Positions 1 through 12,477 of a stretch of DNA of 64,000 nucleotides are shown in pieces (within the stretch, counting starts at the first letter, position 1; every line of letters begins with the position of its first letter). The position numbers and the translations under genes were made by a program. The stretch lies in assembly GCA_008360955.1 (NCBI GenBank), contig LUCM01010528.1, positions 243,049 to 307,048 of the forward strand. The letters are read 5' to 3'. This DNA is from Fasciolopsis buskii (taxonomy: Eukaryota; Platyhelminthes; Trematoda; Plagiorchiida; Fasciolidae). Under the pieces are notes generated by a model. The model had not been told where the DNA came from, did no database searches, and was given only the letters and a program-made list of their open reading frames with translations.

Positions 1-3000
1 TTAGAAGAAGGGTACCCGCATCAATAGATCTAGTGTGGTTCACTTTGTTGTTGTATCATTTTGTCCTGTGGTATGATTGTAGAGACAAGATTCCACACAG
101 TCCTTATTTTGTTTGAGTGGACAATACTTGATTTTAAAAAGTGTGCCCAGTTTGCTGGCCTCAAAAGTAATCCGTGCCTAATACTATACAGCCGCAATGC
201 TAAAATTTGTTGTTTGTTTCCGAAATTCACTGTTTTAGTTGTTTCTGCATTCAATTTCAAGAAAATGAAACGTAATATTCCATTTCAGCCAATAATGGAA
301 ATCAAGAACCACACCCTTAGTTTACCTATCCTTGTTAGTTAGCAAATTGACTGATTCTGACAGATTTTGTGATGAAACTGTTCGCTTTCGGATGGAGTTT
401 TGTCGCTCAACTCGATAATACACCTACCCGGAGACAGTTAACTAGAATCTATAGTTTTCACTTCGGATATAAAATACTCCGGTACGCGTCGAGATTTTCA
501 GCGTTAACAAATTATTGCATTCTATTGGTTTATCAACGACCCTTTTGCTCTGTTTCGTAGTAATAGTACGCGGTAAAATTTGTTTAATAAATTCTATAAA
601 AGACGGAAAAGTTTGAAAAATATGCGCAAGTATCGACTTCTGAAAACTGCACTTGTGCCACGAGCAGTCCGCTTCATGCAGATGAATATCCCAGACTGTG
701 GACATTTTCATCGACTAATTTGTAGTATAACTTACAGCCGCTGATTTATTCCAGACCGATATCAGTTAGATGGACAGAATGAGAGATCATGGTTTGTCAA
801 ATTTGAGTAACTTTTTTGGATGAGCGCATGAAGATCTTCACACGACCGGGTTTAAAAGTAGCCATACGAAGGTAAACGTGGATCAACGAACTGTCAGTCG
901 AGAATAATTTACAAAAGTAGGCTTATGACAATCTGCTCCGAACTTGTTTCATCTTACCAAATCAATGTCTACAACGTAAACTCTGGTAATCTCGACCATT
1001 TGATTGTTTTGCAACTCGGCTCTGTGGAGGGACAATCTTGTCTACCAGCTGTAGACGGGAAAGAGGGTAGCAACTGAATGATCCCCAGTTGCGAGGTGTG
1101 CACCACAAGCACGCGAATAATTCTATCCTGGGGTGGGAGTGGGAACCGGAAAATAACTAACAACAAGTTTGAAAAAACAAATTGGATAAAGTCGGATGCT
1201 TTAAATTCAGATTGAATGTGCTGCAAAACAAAGTGCTAATTTCTGTCGCACGCTACCTGACTAAACCACACTGGGAGAGATTCATTATCTGAACATGCAA
1301 CCGGTAGCGAGTCCATACGTTATATGGACGAAAACAACTTGCCTTGCAAACGCTGCTATCGAGATACTGTAAATTTGGTGTGCACATTCAGCGGACCCCG
1401 AAGGAATTTCCCATTTACGTTTGGAGAAAAAACGAACAGCATGAGGGCATGCTTAAATGTCTGTCTAAATTACCGAATAGGTGGCTCTCCACAATTGTCC
1501 GTGCACGGGAGGGTTACTTCAAACGGTTAGTATGTTCATATCAACAGTTTCGCACCACTCAAGTAGAAAATGCGTCTTTTAATCGGCAGGGCCGGAAAAC
1601 TTTGCATTGGAAGTACCACAGAAGTTCAAGAATTTCTTCTTCCTCTTCTTCTGTGTGAGGTGTTCCATCAAAGGTGCTAATCGCGGAATATTTCATTGGC
1701 AAAACAATCAAAAAGTCCGGAGGCTGACAATAAGAAAACAATACTAGAAATAATGCTCTGCATTTTAGGTTGCCATCGAAAGCAGACTGTCCGGAGCTGA
1801 TGCTCCGATGTTATCCGGAACGAAACTGTGAACTTTGCTCACAGTAGACCTGGTTGCACATTCACAACTAAAAGAGAGCCTTCTAAGCAGATGAATTAAC
1901 CTAGTCCGGTTGATCGGCTTAAATCACCCGCACAAACAAACGATTACCCGAATGGATTCGTGAACACCGTTTTACATGGCTAATTACGAAAGCAATCAAA
2001 ACTGTCACAATTGTTGTATGTTCACCACTGGGTGATTCTGGCCAGTTAGTGATTTGGACTAAAATGTTTGGAATAGTTTGCAATTTTCGAAATGATATGC
2101 AAAGACTGACGAGGTCCCGGGTACTACATACAGTTGGGTCTGTAAACATTCGTCTCTACAACCCCTTTTTGGTCCTCCAAATGAGTTTGCCCAAACAACG
2201 AAGCTTCCTTGGCCGACTCTTAATCTCCGAAAACAGTTTGACTTCTTTTCACACTTGGGTCATCGGTGTGAAGTCCATTACTCCAAATGATAATTTCAAC
2301 CGCGACCGGTTCCACACATGTTCACCCACTTAATCAGGTACATACGTGCTGGACCATAGACATGGACTATTGGATTTGTACCCTACCATCCTCTTTCTCC
2401 CTTATTCACTGAAAGCAGTATTTGATGTGATATATTGGTTTAATCAGGAATAACAAAATACGAGCTTGTTTGTTATAACTTGTTATTTCTCAATGACCAT
2501 TATCAATTCAGACAATCAAGTTTGAGATGCGCTAATAGCAAAATTATCAATTTTAGGGAACTGGGTTTGACAATAAAGTACTGATTTGCGGATTTCTGAC
2601 ACCAATTGGGAACAAGCCAACCGATAATGTAACATATGGTTAGAATGTAAGCAGGAGGAACTGCCACAAAAATAAAATAATTCGAATCCGGCGTTATACA
2701 GCGTGAGCAGATCGCGTTGGCTTTTACGTGTCCACCAATCCAACTTACTTTCAGCATGTACATGCCATCAGTCCTGATCCCCTTGGTAAATGTACCTTAT
2801 TTTTTTAGCAGGTTAATCGACTGCGGAGGATTTCGGTTCATTTTGCTCGCATTGATCTACCATGAAAACACCGCCTTTTTCCTTCCACCTCCGTCCAAAT
2901 GTCAATCAGTCTAATTGTCCACGTTGTAAATCTATGTCAATTAAATCGTTATCTTGTTTTTAATTTGCGTCTAGGTTGCCAGTAGAACTCGAAATTCATG

Positions 3001-3054
3001 AAAAGTAGATGGTGAGTTTTGCCGCTTAAGAATCGAGTGAGACTTGACCGTAGG

Positions 3055-3471
3055 CTAACTTTCGCGGTAACTCTTCTTTCCAGGCCCATAAATAGCTAAC
3101 GGAATATTTGTTAACATAACAATACGTGGGATAACAAACAACTCCGGATTAAACATGTATTTTTCCTCATTGTGGGGAAAAACTTGAATCGTTTTATCGA
3201 TCCGATCAGCTTGCAAACAAGTGGTTTGACACGGATGACAACGAAATCTGCATGCGATACTGCCCTGAACAAATCTCGTTTCCCCAGTGGCCCGCCAAAC
3301 TGTATACAAACCTACGGAAAATATGAGGTCACGTGTTTTCGGGTGTCGGCATTTCAGTCCACTGACAGAGACGCAGGGAGATGTGGCATTAATAATAGCG
3401 GTGCAGCAGTGTGATAAAGTCGTAAGCATTCGAAATGGGTAGAGGTTTGTAAAAACCCACAAAATGGTCAA
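3055..3471 (-). CDS. Unassigned 138-codon open frame
   Basis: This is an ATG-started frame on the minus strand, unrelated to any family I know. It opens with a hydrophobic segment (MTILWVFTNLYPF) and has seven cysteines scattered through the middle. It lacks obvious splice context and homology, and the plus strand is also open over part of it. It may be a chance frame or a relic of an element. Listed because it is one of the longest unexplained open stretches in the left part of the window. Confidence 0.15.
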   Translation of the reverse strand: MTILWVFTNLYPFRMLTTLSHCCTAIINATSPCVSVSGLKCRHPKTRDLIFSVGLYTVWRATGETRFVQGSIACRFRCHPCQTTCLQADRIDKTIQVFPHNEEKYMFNPELFVIPRIVMLTNIPLAIYGPGKKSYRES

Positions 3472-4315
3472 TGTCAGCAGGCTATTTAGTCATTGGATTT
3501 GTGTATCGACAACGGTAGAAACCATTTGCAGGTCATTGATTTCCGTTGGAGTTGAGAAGCTATTCAGTTATTTCCTGGAGCAAGCATCACACCGCGTCAG
3601 GTCATGTGACAGTGAGTTGTCTTCTTCAACCCAGAGGTCATCACACGAATATTTAACCCATTCCTTCATGCTAACCTCGCTGTCCGCAGCTTAATGCATT
3701 AACCAAATAAAAATACATTGATCAAGCAACCAAACTAAATGCACGGGGTTCCCGTTTCACACAAACGGATAACTGTGAAATTAAAGCGCTTTCACATGAT
3801 CACCAGCTGGAAGACTGATGTCACCTCGGTTGCTAATGAAACGTTTGTTATCTGAATACCTAGCTCAACGCTGGTAAAACTTTGCGAAGTTGAAAAACTG
3901 TTTTTATGTACAGTGTTATGAAAACCAATTTAAGGAAACTCACTAGAAATTTGCAGTTTACATGGTTTTCTAACGACAATAAACCGAGGGTTGTCAACCG
4001 GAGAAAAAACCTGTTAAATACATCTGTCCAACAGATGAATACTGATTGACCGCGGAAAAGTCATCGTATACACGTTCAGCGCGAATTATTTTCACCCATT
4101 CGTATACTATTTGTGCTTACTGGCCACTGGGGTTTTGTCCGGCACATATGCTTCGTATGACCACGCCAACTCTGGGCAGTAGCACAAATGATGGACACCA
4201 AAAAAGCTGCACAAATGTAGTGAGAGCGACCGGACAAACGAAAAGACTAAGCTCTACCCCTCAGTGATTCGCACCCGCACTACCGGCGTTCTACTGCTGC
4301 AGTGTCATTTGGGAG

Positions 4316-4558
4316 TTAGGGGACCTTGTCAAATATTGGATGAACACCCTGTAGATTGAGTAAGTTTATGAGAACCTCACCCGGACGCATGTGATGGGCC
4401 AATAAACAACGCAATCCTTCGGTGACCTCGTACTGCGGGTAGCGTTTGATTAGGTGACTCGGGTCCCAGAGGGTTGATGCCTCTGACAGTTCTGTTAACT
4501 GAACATCATCAAATCTATTCATGATCTGAGGACTCAGTTTACCTAGACTTCGTATCAA
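4316..4558 (-). CDS. Unassigned 80-codon open frame
   Basis: A minus-strand frame has protein-like composition (for example LSEASTLWDPSHLIKRYP and GLRCLLAHHMRPGEVLINL). It is moderately hydrophobic and not low-complexity. A possible acceptor (ttaagtag) lies just upstream, and the frame ends at a normal stop. No polyadenylation signal is evident in the next 100 bases. It could be the last exon of a minus-strand gene or a mobile-element remnant. I do not recognise the family. Confidence 0.22.
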   Translation of the reverse strand: MIRSLGKLSPQIMNRFDDVQLTELSEASTLWDPSHLIKRYPQYEVTEGLRCLLAHHMRPGEVLINLLNLQGVHPIFDKVP

Positions 4559-6029
4559 CTTCTACTTAATCTCATATGAGCTCGCGAAAAACGGGGGGGG
4601 TGGTTAAAAGACAGGTTTGTACCTTTCTGGAGTAAAATCATCTCCCGTATTATATAATATTTTAATTAGGATGGATGAGTCTGCAGCCTCTGGGCAACTT
4701 ACCCTCAAATCACAAGTCGATGAATGCATAGCTTACAAGTTTATCCAGATCATACACGGCTATTTGGAAGCAAAGGATAGCGGAGTTCACCCATGTTCTG
4801 TTGCAAGTCACTTCACACATATATGACGAGGGCACGTGGGCAGGATATTGGCCGTCTTGTCAAGATGGACTCTAGTTAAGTGTACAGGACAAAACGATGC
4901 ATCCTACTTATCGGTGAATAAATTTCTAATATTATCTTGCCTCTATTTATGGGAATAGTTGGCAGTACTTCGATAAAGTAACAGTTAGCAAGAACTGATG
5001 CAGAATAAAGTTAGTCGCGGTTACCGAAGTAAGGCCAGTCAAAAAACATTTGCATCCAACCTCAGTTGTTAACAGAAAACCATCGTGTTCCCATCCGTAT
5101 CACATTTTACTCAACCTCGAAAGTAGCAATTCTTGCTGGAACTGGAATACGACAAAACGACAAACACACAACTGAAGTAAACAAAGTAAACACACCGCAA
5201 TGACCCAATGCAGGTTTAACATGATATTTATTTTCAGAAACAGTATTTTTTCCATCTTATCGATTTGAATGCTAGTCGATAGTTTTCAGCAGGTTCATGA
5301 TTTGCTAATGTTGATCAACAGTGTTCGCTGCATGGTCTCTGCCATAGATCCGTCGAAGTAAGAGACCAACAAATATGTTTCAGCGCATTTTAACAACAGA
5401 ATGGAAGCTGCCATCCGAAATTGCCTTCCGGTTTTCCTATTGGTCGCCAGCCGCATTATTCCGTTCCGGCTAACCATAATCACATTGGTTATGATATTTT
5501 ATTTTCAAGGATAAGATCACAACTAAACAAAAATCCAATTCAACTGTCAACATGAGTACTGTCTGTCACCAAATCTGAAGCAAATCCTGTACTGATCCAC
5601 CTTTAGGCATGCTGGCTACAAGCCTATCACATGAAAATACAAGTTGGAAAAAGCCAGTTAGGAGAGACTCTACTTATATTTCTATGGAGACGATTATGCA
5701 TTAAATGCAAAATGTCAAAGAACTTTCTATATCCATTTATCCGGATCAAAGGAACCATTAACCAAATCAAAATAAAGGATCTGATCAGTTTTATTTTTTT
5801 GCATAGTTAGATGGTGCTAAGTTTTTTTCTTTTCTGAGTGACAAAAACATTCACTTAAAAAATTATTTTGCTCAGAAATAAACTTATGCGAGCTAGAAAC
5901 AAATCCACGCAGATGTGCTATTATTTGCAACCGTTTTTTTCCTAGCGGTCTGCTTTTGTCTGTCCGACCGGTCATACTGTTAGCGTGATTATTATTCCTC
6001 TATTTCGCGTAATTTTTCTCCTGTGTCAG

Positions 6030-6315
6030 CGGCCTATTATCCCGGACGAGTGCTTTCACCAACAGAATTGACCATTCCTGGCCCGCTGAGCACTATGCCT
6101 GCCTGTCGATTCCGAATCGATTCAGCTACAATGGGTGCGATCGATGCAAGTTCGGAGTTTCGCGAATTGCCAGGTGTGACAGGTGAACTGATATCGCCCA
6201 CATATCCCGGGTTTCACCCCGATGGACTGACCTGTGCTTACCAGCTAATCGGACGACCGACTCAACGGATAAATGTTGATGTGTTAGATCTGGACTTGCC
6301 GGAACAGTCAGAAAT
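6030..6315 (+). CDS. Exon encoding the N-terminal half of CUB1
   Basis: This is the first exon recognised in the window. It opens after a pyrimidine-rich acceptor ending in cag, with a codon split after its first base. It closes at a gtaagt donor with two bases of a codon. The translation starts with a proline-rich linker (AYYPGRVLSPTELTIPGPLS), then gives the first CUB cysteine (ACRF), the strand motif GELISPTYPGFHP, the second cysteine (LTCAY) and the beta strand INVDVLDLDL before the conserved third cysteine. The split first codon implies at least one upstream exon, which I could not find in positions 1-6029. The exact 3' boundary is supported because the next CUB half joins in frame. Confidence 0.85.
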
Positions 6316-7446
6316 GTAAGTCATCGACGGATCGAAACACGTAGAAATGAAATCGGAGCGTGCTTTTTGCATTTTTGAGCAGCTTTTTACAGACAGTCAG
6401 AGAACACTAAATCTGCCTAGGCTTCTGGTTGCATTGGGTATTTCTTTCGCTTTTGTTCGAAACCTCGGGTACTGCACGGTAGATATACGAATCAAATGAT
6501 GATTACGGTAGTAGTCGTCATACTATTCATCACTTGTAACATACATTACTAAAGGTTCTTTGCCGCCGTGCACACCACATTCCTTCATGAAAGAATCAAA
6601 CGAACAGAAACAAAATAACGTTTGAGCAAAATCTTTTGGCAAAATGAAGCAGTCGATCACCAAGACTATAGATGATCCACTAAATTCATATCCTCACTGG
6701 AAAGCATGCTTTCACAAAATCTCATCTGCTCACTCTCTAGATTAGATCATGAAACACATTTGGAGTTCATTGAAATCGCGTGCTTAGAGTACATCACAAA
6801 TCACGCGATATTTTTCACACAATGTTCAACTGAAGCATTTAGAGAAATTGAACATCTCTGACGTTCCTTTGATTTTACTCCGTAGAATCCGTATATTTTC
6901 TACATCCCCAAAATTTTCGTTTCTTATTTTCCTATATGAATTGACAAAGGATAAGTAAGGACAAAACAGAAACAATCCGCGGCCTCCGTGGTATAGTTAT
7001 TTTACGAAGCGGATAAAGAGACTTGTTGGCACTAACCTACTGTGACGTTATATACGGTCTACGGTCCACGAAGAACCGATAGATATCAACCGCGACGTCC
7101 TCGGACAACAACAGCATGCGTTACGATGATTGTTTGCATTTTACCGGAAAAGACAAAATTGATACCGATCAACAACGATCAGTTCAAAAGCGGGGCAGTT
7201 AGAAATTAGCATTGTCGATCGACCGACTTCTCGGATGTTCCATGGATTGGTCCTGTTCTGGTATAAAAGAGCAGAGAGACTCGTTGGCTCAGATCAAACA
7301 ACCTCTCTGATACAATTTCATTTTCGTTGCACAAACTACTGCAAGCTGTTTGCACAGATATGGGGAAACTCTCATTACAATAGTTGCATTTTTCGCCCAT
7401 TTTGGATTGCTGATTGTTGAAACAATTAAAAATATCCAGAGCATTA

Positions 7447-7486
7447 CATATTATGTATATATTTTATATATACAATATATATATAC
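7447..7486. repeat. AT-rich low-complexity tract
   Basis: An imperfect TA/TTA repeat of about 40 bases within intron DNA. Confidence 0.8.
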
Positions 7487-7964
7487 ACCCGCATAACTAG
7501 GAATCCTTTCTTGATCATGAACTAGGACGTTAAGATCCTCTGTCCCTTTTCAAATCTACTTTGAACTTGACATCTGAACAAGCACAACGATGGCTTTTGT
7601 GATCAGTCGGTTAAAATGTATTGGCCTACTTATCAAGAAGACCAACAATTCAACTGAACCATTCAATTAGCAGAAATAATAAGGAACCTGCTATGACAGT
7701 CTACTGATTATCTCGGAAGTGTATATGTAACGTGTTCCAATTGGCTGTATGCCAACCACACCTAATCCTGGCACAGTATGCCTATAACCTGTGCCACTCA
7801 TGCAAATTGGTCTTCTTGTTTCAAAATGAGTACTTTAAACAAACGATTCGTTGCATTACGCATTTTCAGCAAACAATTCGTAGTTGGGCACAGCCAGTTT
7901 CGAACTCAGTCCGCATGACCTGTTGGCTGTATGTTTATTCAACAGCTAGCTTTTATCCGTTTGC

Positions 7965-8324
7965 TCACGACTGAAGGAATGGATACCGTCGGCTGGGAGT
8001 TTGAGATGCTTGGTTGTAGTTTGGAATAGTCAGTATGCTCCACTCAGAAAACTGAGTTTTCATCGCATGAACACTTTTTATCATATAATTATCAATCCGA
8101 CTGTGGTGGAGACAGCGGAGCTGACGGGAAATTGTCTCAGACGGTTCTGTTTGGAATAGACAAACGCGGCAGCCACCGGGGGTGGGTTGGGAGACAGAGG
8201 TGTATGAACTAGTCTGAGCTACGAAACACCAACAGCGTCGAGCGAATTGCGAAAGCCGGCTCTGAGTTCGCGCCTGGCTTAGTCGTCCCATTTTCCGTGA
8301 AGCTGAACTTCTTGCGCCTATCAC
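7965..8324 (-). CDS. Unassigned open frame in a GC-richer patch
   Basis: A 119-codon minus-strand frame lies in a segment visibly richer in G and C than its surroundings. The product would be Ser/Arg/Gln-rich (TQSRLSQFARRCWCF, later PTPGGCRVCLFQTEPSETIS). A second minus-strand frame is also readable over much of it. The change in base composition suggests an inserted repeat rather than a gene. I do not recognise a family. Confidence 0.15.
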   Translation of the reverse strand: MIGARSSASRKMGRLSQARTQSRLSQFARRCWCFVAQTSSYTSVSQPTPGGCRVCLFQTEPSETISRQLRCLHHSRIDNYMIKSVHAMKTQFSEWSILTIPNYNQASQTPSRRYPFLQS

Positions 8325-9318
8325 AATTGTATAAGCGGTGCTATATTTAAAGGCAGGACACTAATTTAAAATGTTTCCTGTGGTCTCATGTCAGATAATT
8401 GGGAAGACTATTTCTGGCTTGCAGATCCTAAGCAAAATATGGTCAACGATGAGAGTAAGTTATTTGTTTGTGTTACCGTGTTTGACTAATTTGGAAATTA
8501 TCGCCGGACAATGCGTAATAACGCACATTTACACATCCTAGGCTGTTTTGACTGTTGTACTGTTCACTATTGCAACTCTTCCTTCCTAAAAAAATAAAAG
8601 ATCACCTAGTTAAAAATGATGTACATCGTGGTAATGCATCCAAAATAACGGCCAAACTGTTAAAGTGATGCATTTCTGAATTACCTATTCAGTGTACCGA
8701 ATGAACTAGGTCAACTCGCAGTCGTCGGTATCCTCGTCATCAAATTAGTTTAGTTCAAATAATGGTTTAGAAGAACAGTTCGTTTCATCTTACTTTTGAT
8801 ACTGTACAACGACACATACTGCCGGATTGTGAACTGGCTAGACTGGTACTCATCACCCAGTGGCAGGATATTTTAAGCTGTTTCCGTTTCCATCTTGACC
8901 GTAATCAAAATTTCAGACTGGTATTGAAGCAGAAAAACAACTGACACATTCCGTTATCATTACCATCATCGTCAACGCCCATCTGCTCATCCCCGTCATT
9001 GTATACATGGTCGTTATAACTTTGATTAGTTAGGGAGTGTACGTATCCACGTGCATACGGTCACTTGTGGTAAAGAGTTTGATCGATGATAAGCTTATTA
9101 GACATTAAGTGTGACATTGAATGACGGACAGTCTTATTAACTTTAGCCGTGGGCTAGTGCAAAAGTGCGTTAAAGAAAGAGAACCGGAATATTCTAAAAT
9201 TGTGAACAACTGAAGAAAATCAATTATTTGGTCTTACTGTATAATTTTTCAATAAGGTATTCTGTTAACTTTTATTATTGTGGTGAATAAATCATGTATT
9301 TGGTCAAGCCTCGTGATT

Positions 9319-9334
9319 TGTGTGTGTGTGTGTA
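9319..9334. repeat. (TG)n microsatellite
   Basis: A short uninterrupted TG run in intron DNA. Confidence 0.8.
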
Positions 9335-10364
9335 TGAAAAATCAGATAATTCATTTTGGCCCATTCCGTTTTGTTTGTTCGTGTGCCACAAAAATATTCC
9401 TCTGACGTGTAGTTGAAGTTTTCGGGCCGTTTTAGTATTGACCCGGCAAATTTAGATCAGCTTACGCAGCAGCAACCAAACGATATTTTTTGATTGGTAT
9501 TTCTCGGCTGCCTGGTGAATCTCTCGTAAGGATCACTTACTTTCTTACTCGGATTGCAATTTTCTAGGTGCAAATTAAGAGCGCATCAAACGTTCACTGA
9601 CCTTTTGAGAATAGAAGTTGGGAAATGGAATGGGTCGGAATCATTAAAACAAAAGAACTTGGGCACCATGAATTCCTTTGGTATGGCACTTAGTTACTAG
9701 ATAAACAGCAAATCAGATCGTAGTGGAGGCAGATTATCTATGAATTCGACGTCGTCAAATCCAGCCATAGGTGACCACTTCGTCGGCCGATGCCAGCTCA
9801 CCGTTAGCAGGCTCGCTATCAAAATTGCTCTCGGCCAAATCCCGATTCAGTAGTCATGGTTGCTGGCTGGGGGGCAAAGGCCCTTTGCAAATATCAAGTA
9901 TTTTTCCTTTGTAAAGCATTTATACTTAAGCCATGTGATAAGAAGTGGCCAAGTTGATCCGTACTCATCAACTCATCAGACTGACGTGCAGCGCGATAGA
10001 GGACAACCACGCTTCATTTCTTGAAAACATTTTTCGTGGATGAGATGGACTGCCTGGGAGACCTGTTCACCTGTTAAAAATGATACGGATTGGCTGATGT
10101 ATTTCACGGATTTTGCTTCAATCAAATAAGCTGTAGCCATTTTTAGGAGACCGCTGTATGGGGCGCGTGAAATGCATGCAGAATAATTGCCGAATGCTAG
10201 GCAGGAAAGTCTGACCAAAAATGAGACACCATAATTATCTCAACAAATTACATGTATAATTGACATTAGTAAGAAATTTTATTTGAATTTCCAAACGGTT
10301 CATCAAATTAAACCTCCTTTTGCTGAAAACTGTCAGGTGGCAAATCTTAGTAGAGTAGAGTATA

Positions 10365-10802
10365 ATGTTTTTGTCGCCCCTTCCCGGGAAGATCGTCCCC
10401 AACATGCAGACATTCATCTGGTTTGCAGCAATATGTGACATGCAAAATTCAGTCTCGGATACGGATGCTATGTCATGTAGCCTTGATGTTCAACGAAGCG
10501 TTGTCGTGTTCCAGTTCCAGTGCCCCCTGAATGTATACTTCCGAAGGACAAAAAGGTGTACAGAGCTTCCGCATCTTCGATTGGAAGGTTGGATGCTGAC
10601 ACTTCATGACGAATCACCAGGGCAAACGTATTCAAGAAAGCGACCCACAGTACAAGGGTACTCACAAATTGAAATTCTTTGCGTAGCTAATTTTCAATCT
10701 CCTGATTCTGGTCATCGGGCAGTTTGCCGCACGGTTCTTTCAATCCTTCCCCGAGCGATCACACTGAGACCAAAAGTGCTGATAAAGCACTCTTTCAGTT
10801 AA
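10365..10802 (+). CDS. Unassigned 145-codon open frame
   Basis: This is one of the longest unexplained plus-strand frames. It contains stretches such as RSVVVFQFQCPLNVYF and LEGWMLTLHDESPGQTY and eight or so cysteines, but no motif I can name. A second open frame exists on the minus strand (10468-10665), so local stop-codon scarcity may explain both. It lies inside the CUB1 intron and has no CUB character. Probably not a gene. It could be a degenerate repeat. Confidence 0.15.
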   Translation: MFLSPLPGKIVPNMQTFIWFAAICDMQNSVSDTDAMSCSLDVQRSVVVFQFQCPLNVYFRRTKRCTELPHLRLEGWMLTLHDESPGQTYSRKRPTVQGYSQIEILCVANFQSPDSGHRAVCRTVLSILPRAITLRPKVLIKHSFS

Positions 10803-12360
10803 TATTTAGATGTTTGCTAGTTTGCATAAACACGACAAAGAGGCGTTGTATTACCAACGAGGAGAACGTTTTCTGTTTGGTTTCAATGAGACAACAACGG
10901 TCGAACCAAGACAGTCAAGTCATCAGTTACGCAACACTGGGTCAGCCAAAGACGTTTCTTGTTCTAGCATATCGCTTGATGTCAAATAAAACCCGACTAA
11001 CTTAGTACAAGCTCTGGTTAACCTCAGTGAAAAATATGAACTGTACAGACAAAGTGAATGAGTTATTCGCTTGATTATGACTTGGAAATAGGAAGATTGA
11101 TCACTGGGTTGTTTCTTTCGGTTCCGCCATCTAACCGATTGTGCATTTGGGTCATTTCACAGTTTTTCTTAGCTATTTTAATTATTTTTAAACTAAAACA
11201 TAGATTACAGTTGGCTGGCCCACGCCAGGTGGCAAAATGAGCAAGGGAGGACAGTGTGAAACCGAACATTTCGCATTTATTCCTCGGAAAATGTGAAAAC
11301 ACCGATTTTATGCTAATCAGAGGAGGCTGGGTGTTCCGGGGCCAGGGGCGCCACACTCAAAACTCCTTGTTCAAAAAGGTTCACACGTTAGATTGCTTTA
11401 CTCCTATTTGTTGTTCGATCAATGTAAATGATGCCCTAAAACGTTGTAGCATTTCTCTTACACGAATGCTATTGTTGACTTAGCCCGATCGAATTCACGA
11501 TTAACAGATAAAAGGATTTGGGGGGACTGCGAAAAAGGCGAAGTAAATCATCACACATTTAGGCTCCGTTAGAGTTATGCCCCACATAAATGGTTGTTCG
11601 ACTTAATTCACCATTTCTGTTTAAGGTCCTATGCTATACGGGATTCAGAAACCAAAGCAGAAAATTGTCTAACTGCGCTCTTCTGTCACTCCTTGTTCAG
11701 GTGACCTGGTTTTCAGGCTGTGGATTAACATATGACCACCTACTGTTTAGATCCGGTGTCCGGTGTTCCTTTTCATACAATTTGTAACCGGTTCAGTGCA
11801 GGGGTCCATCGCCCCCCCCCCTTTGGTTTCAGTAGATCTGATGACTAAGAAATACGGTTCGTACTCTTTTGGTTGAGCGAAGTTTTCCAGAAGAAGAAGG
11901 GGGTTTGTGACCATATGTCCTGTCCAGTCAAGTCAGTTCTACCAAATGAATTAGGTGGTACTAGCGTCACAAATAAAACGCTGGTCAAGTGAAAACTGCC
12001 TTGTCGTTCACATAGTCCCTGTCCGTCCATGAGAGCTGATTTTGTATAAATAACACCATACCGAACCACAAATATAACAGTCAGTCCGCTAACCGCGACT
12101 GGAGGACGTGTCAGGCAGCATACGACTCCAAATCCGAACCCGATTCATCCTAAGGCTCGAGATTTTCCGTGGCAAAACAATGTTGCCTTTTACCAGCTAG
12201 ATTTATCTTCTCAATACTATATTTCGCATACAGATGGACAAAAAATTTCCTCGCAGCACACGACTGGTTTCGCGGTTATAGCCGCTGTTCAGGTACGCGT
12301 ACCGGATATTCTTCTGTCCAATCATCTAATCATTCCTAATGCGCTCCGTTTTTATTTTCT

Positions 12361-12477
12361 CACTAGAATCTCATTTGAATCTTTGAGAACGTGAATGGAT
12401 GATAAGTTCATTAAAGGATCACCATGAGATTCTTACCATCCATTCACGCTCCTAACGATTCAAATGAGATTCTAGTG
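12361..12477. repeat. Long foldback (inverted repeat, 46-bp arms)
   Basis: The arm at 12361-12406 is the reverse complement of 12432-12477 at 41 of 46 positions, separated by a 25-base spacer. The outermost 21 bases of each arm match perfectly, and an inner 12-base block also matches exactly. The transcript would form a long stem-loop within the CUB1 intron. It could be a miniature inverted-repeat (foldback) element or a hairpin RNA source. No coding frame is involved, and no clear target-site duplication was identified. Confidence 0.85.

Larger units (their letters stand above)
1..6029. other. Upstream region, no convincing gene
   Basis: This stretch is probably intron of the CUB gene, because the first recognised exon starts with a split codon. 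I read both strands for CUB motifs and found none. It holds unassigned open frames on the minus strand (3055-3471 and 4316-4558, listed separately) and a run of eight G at 4593-4600. No RNA gene, retroelement protein or promoter could be supported. Confidence 0.5.

Noticed and set aside
6982..7060. tRNA-like start (CCTCCGTGGTATAGTT)
   Set aside because: An A-box-like string is present, but no B box follows at the right distance and no cloverleaf can be drawn.
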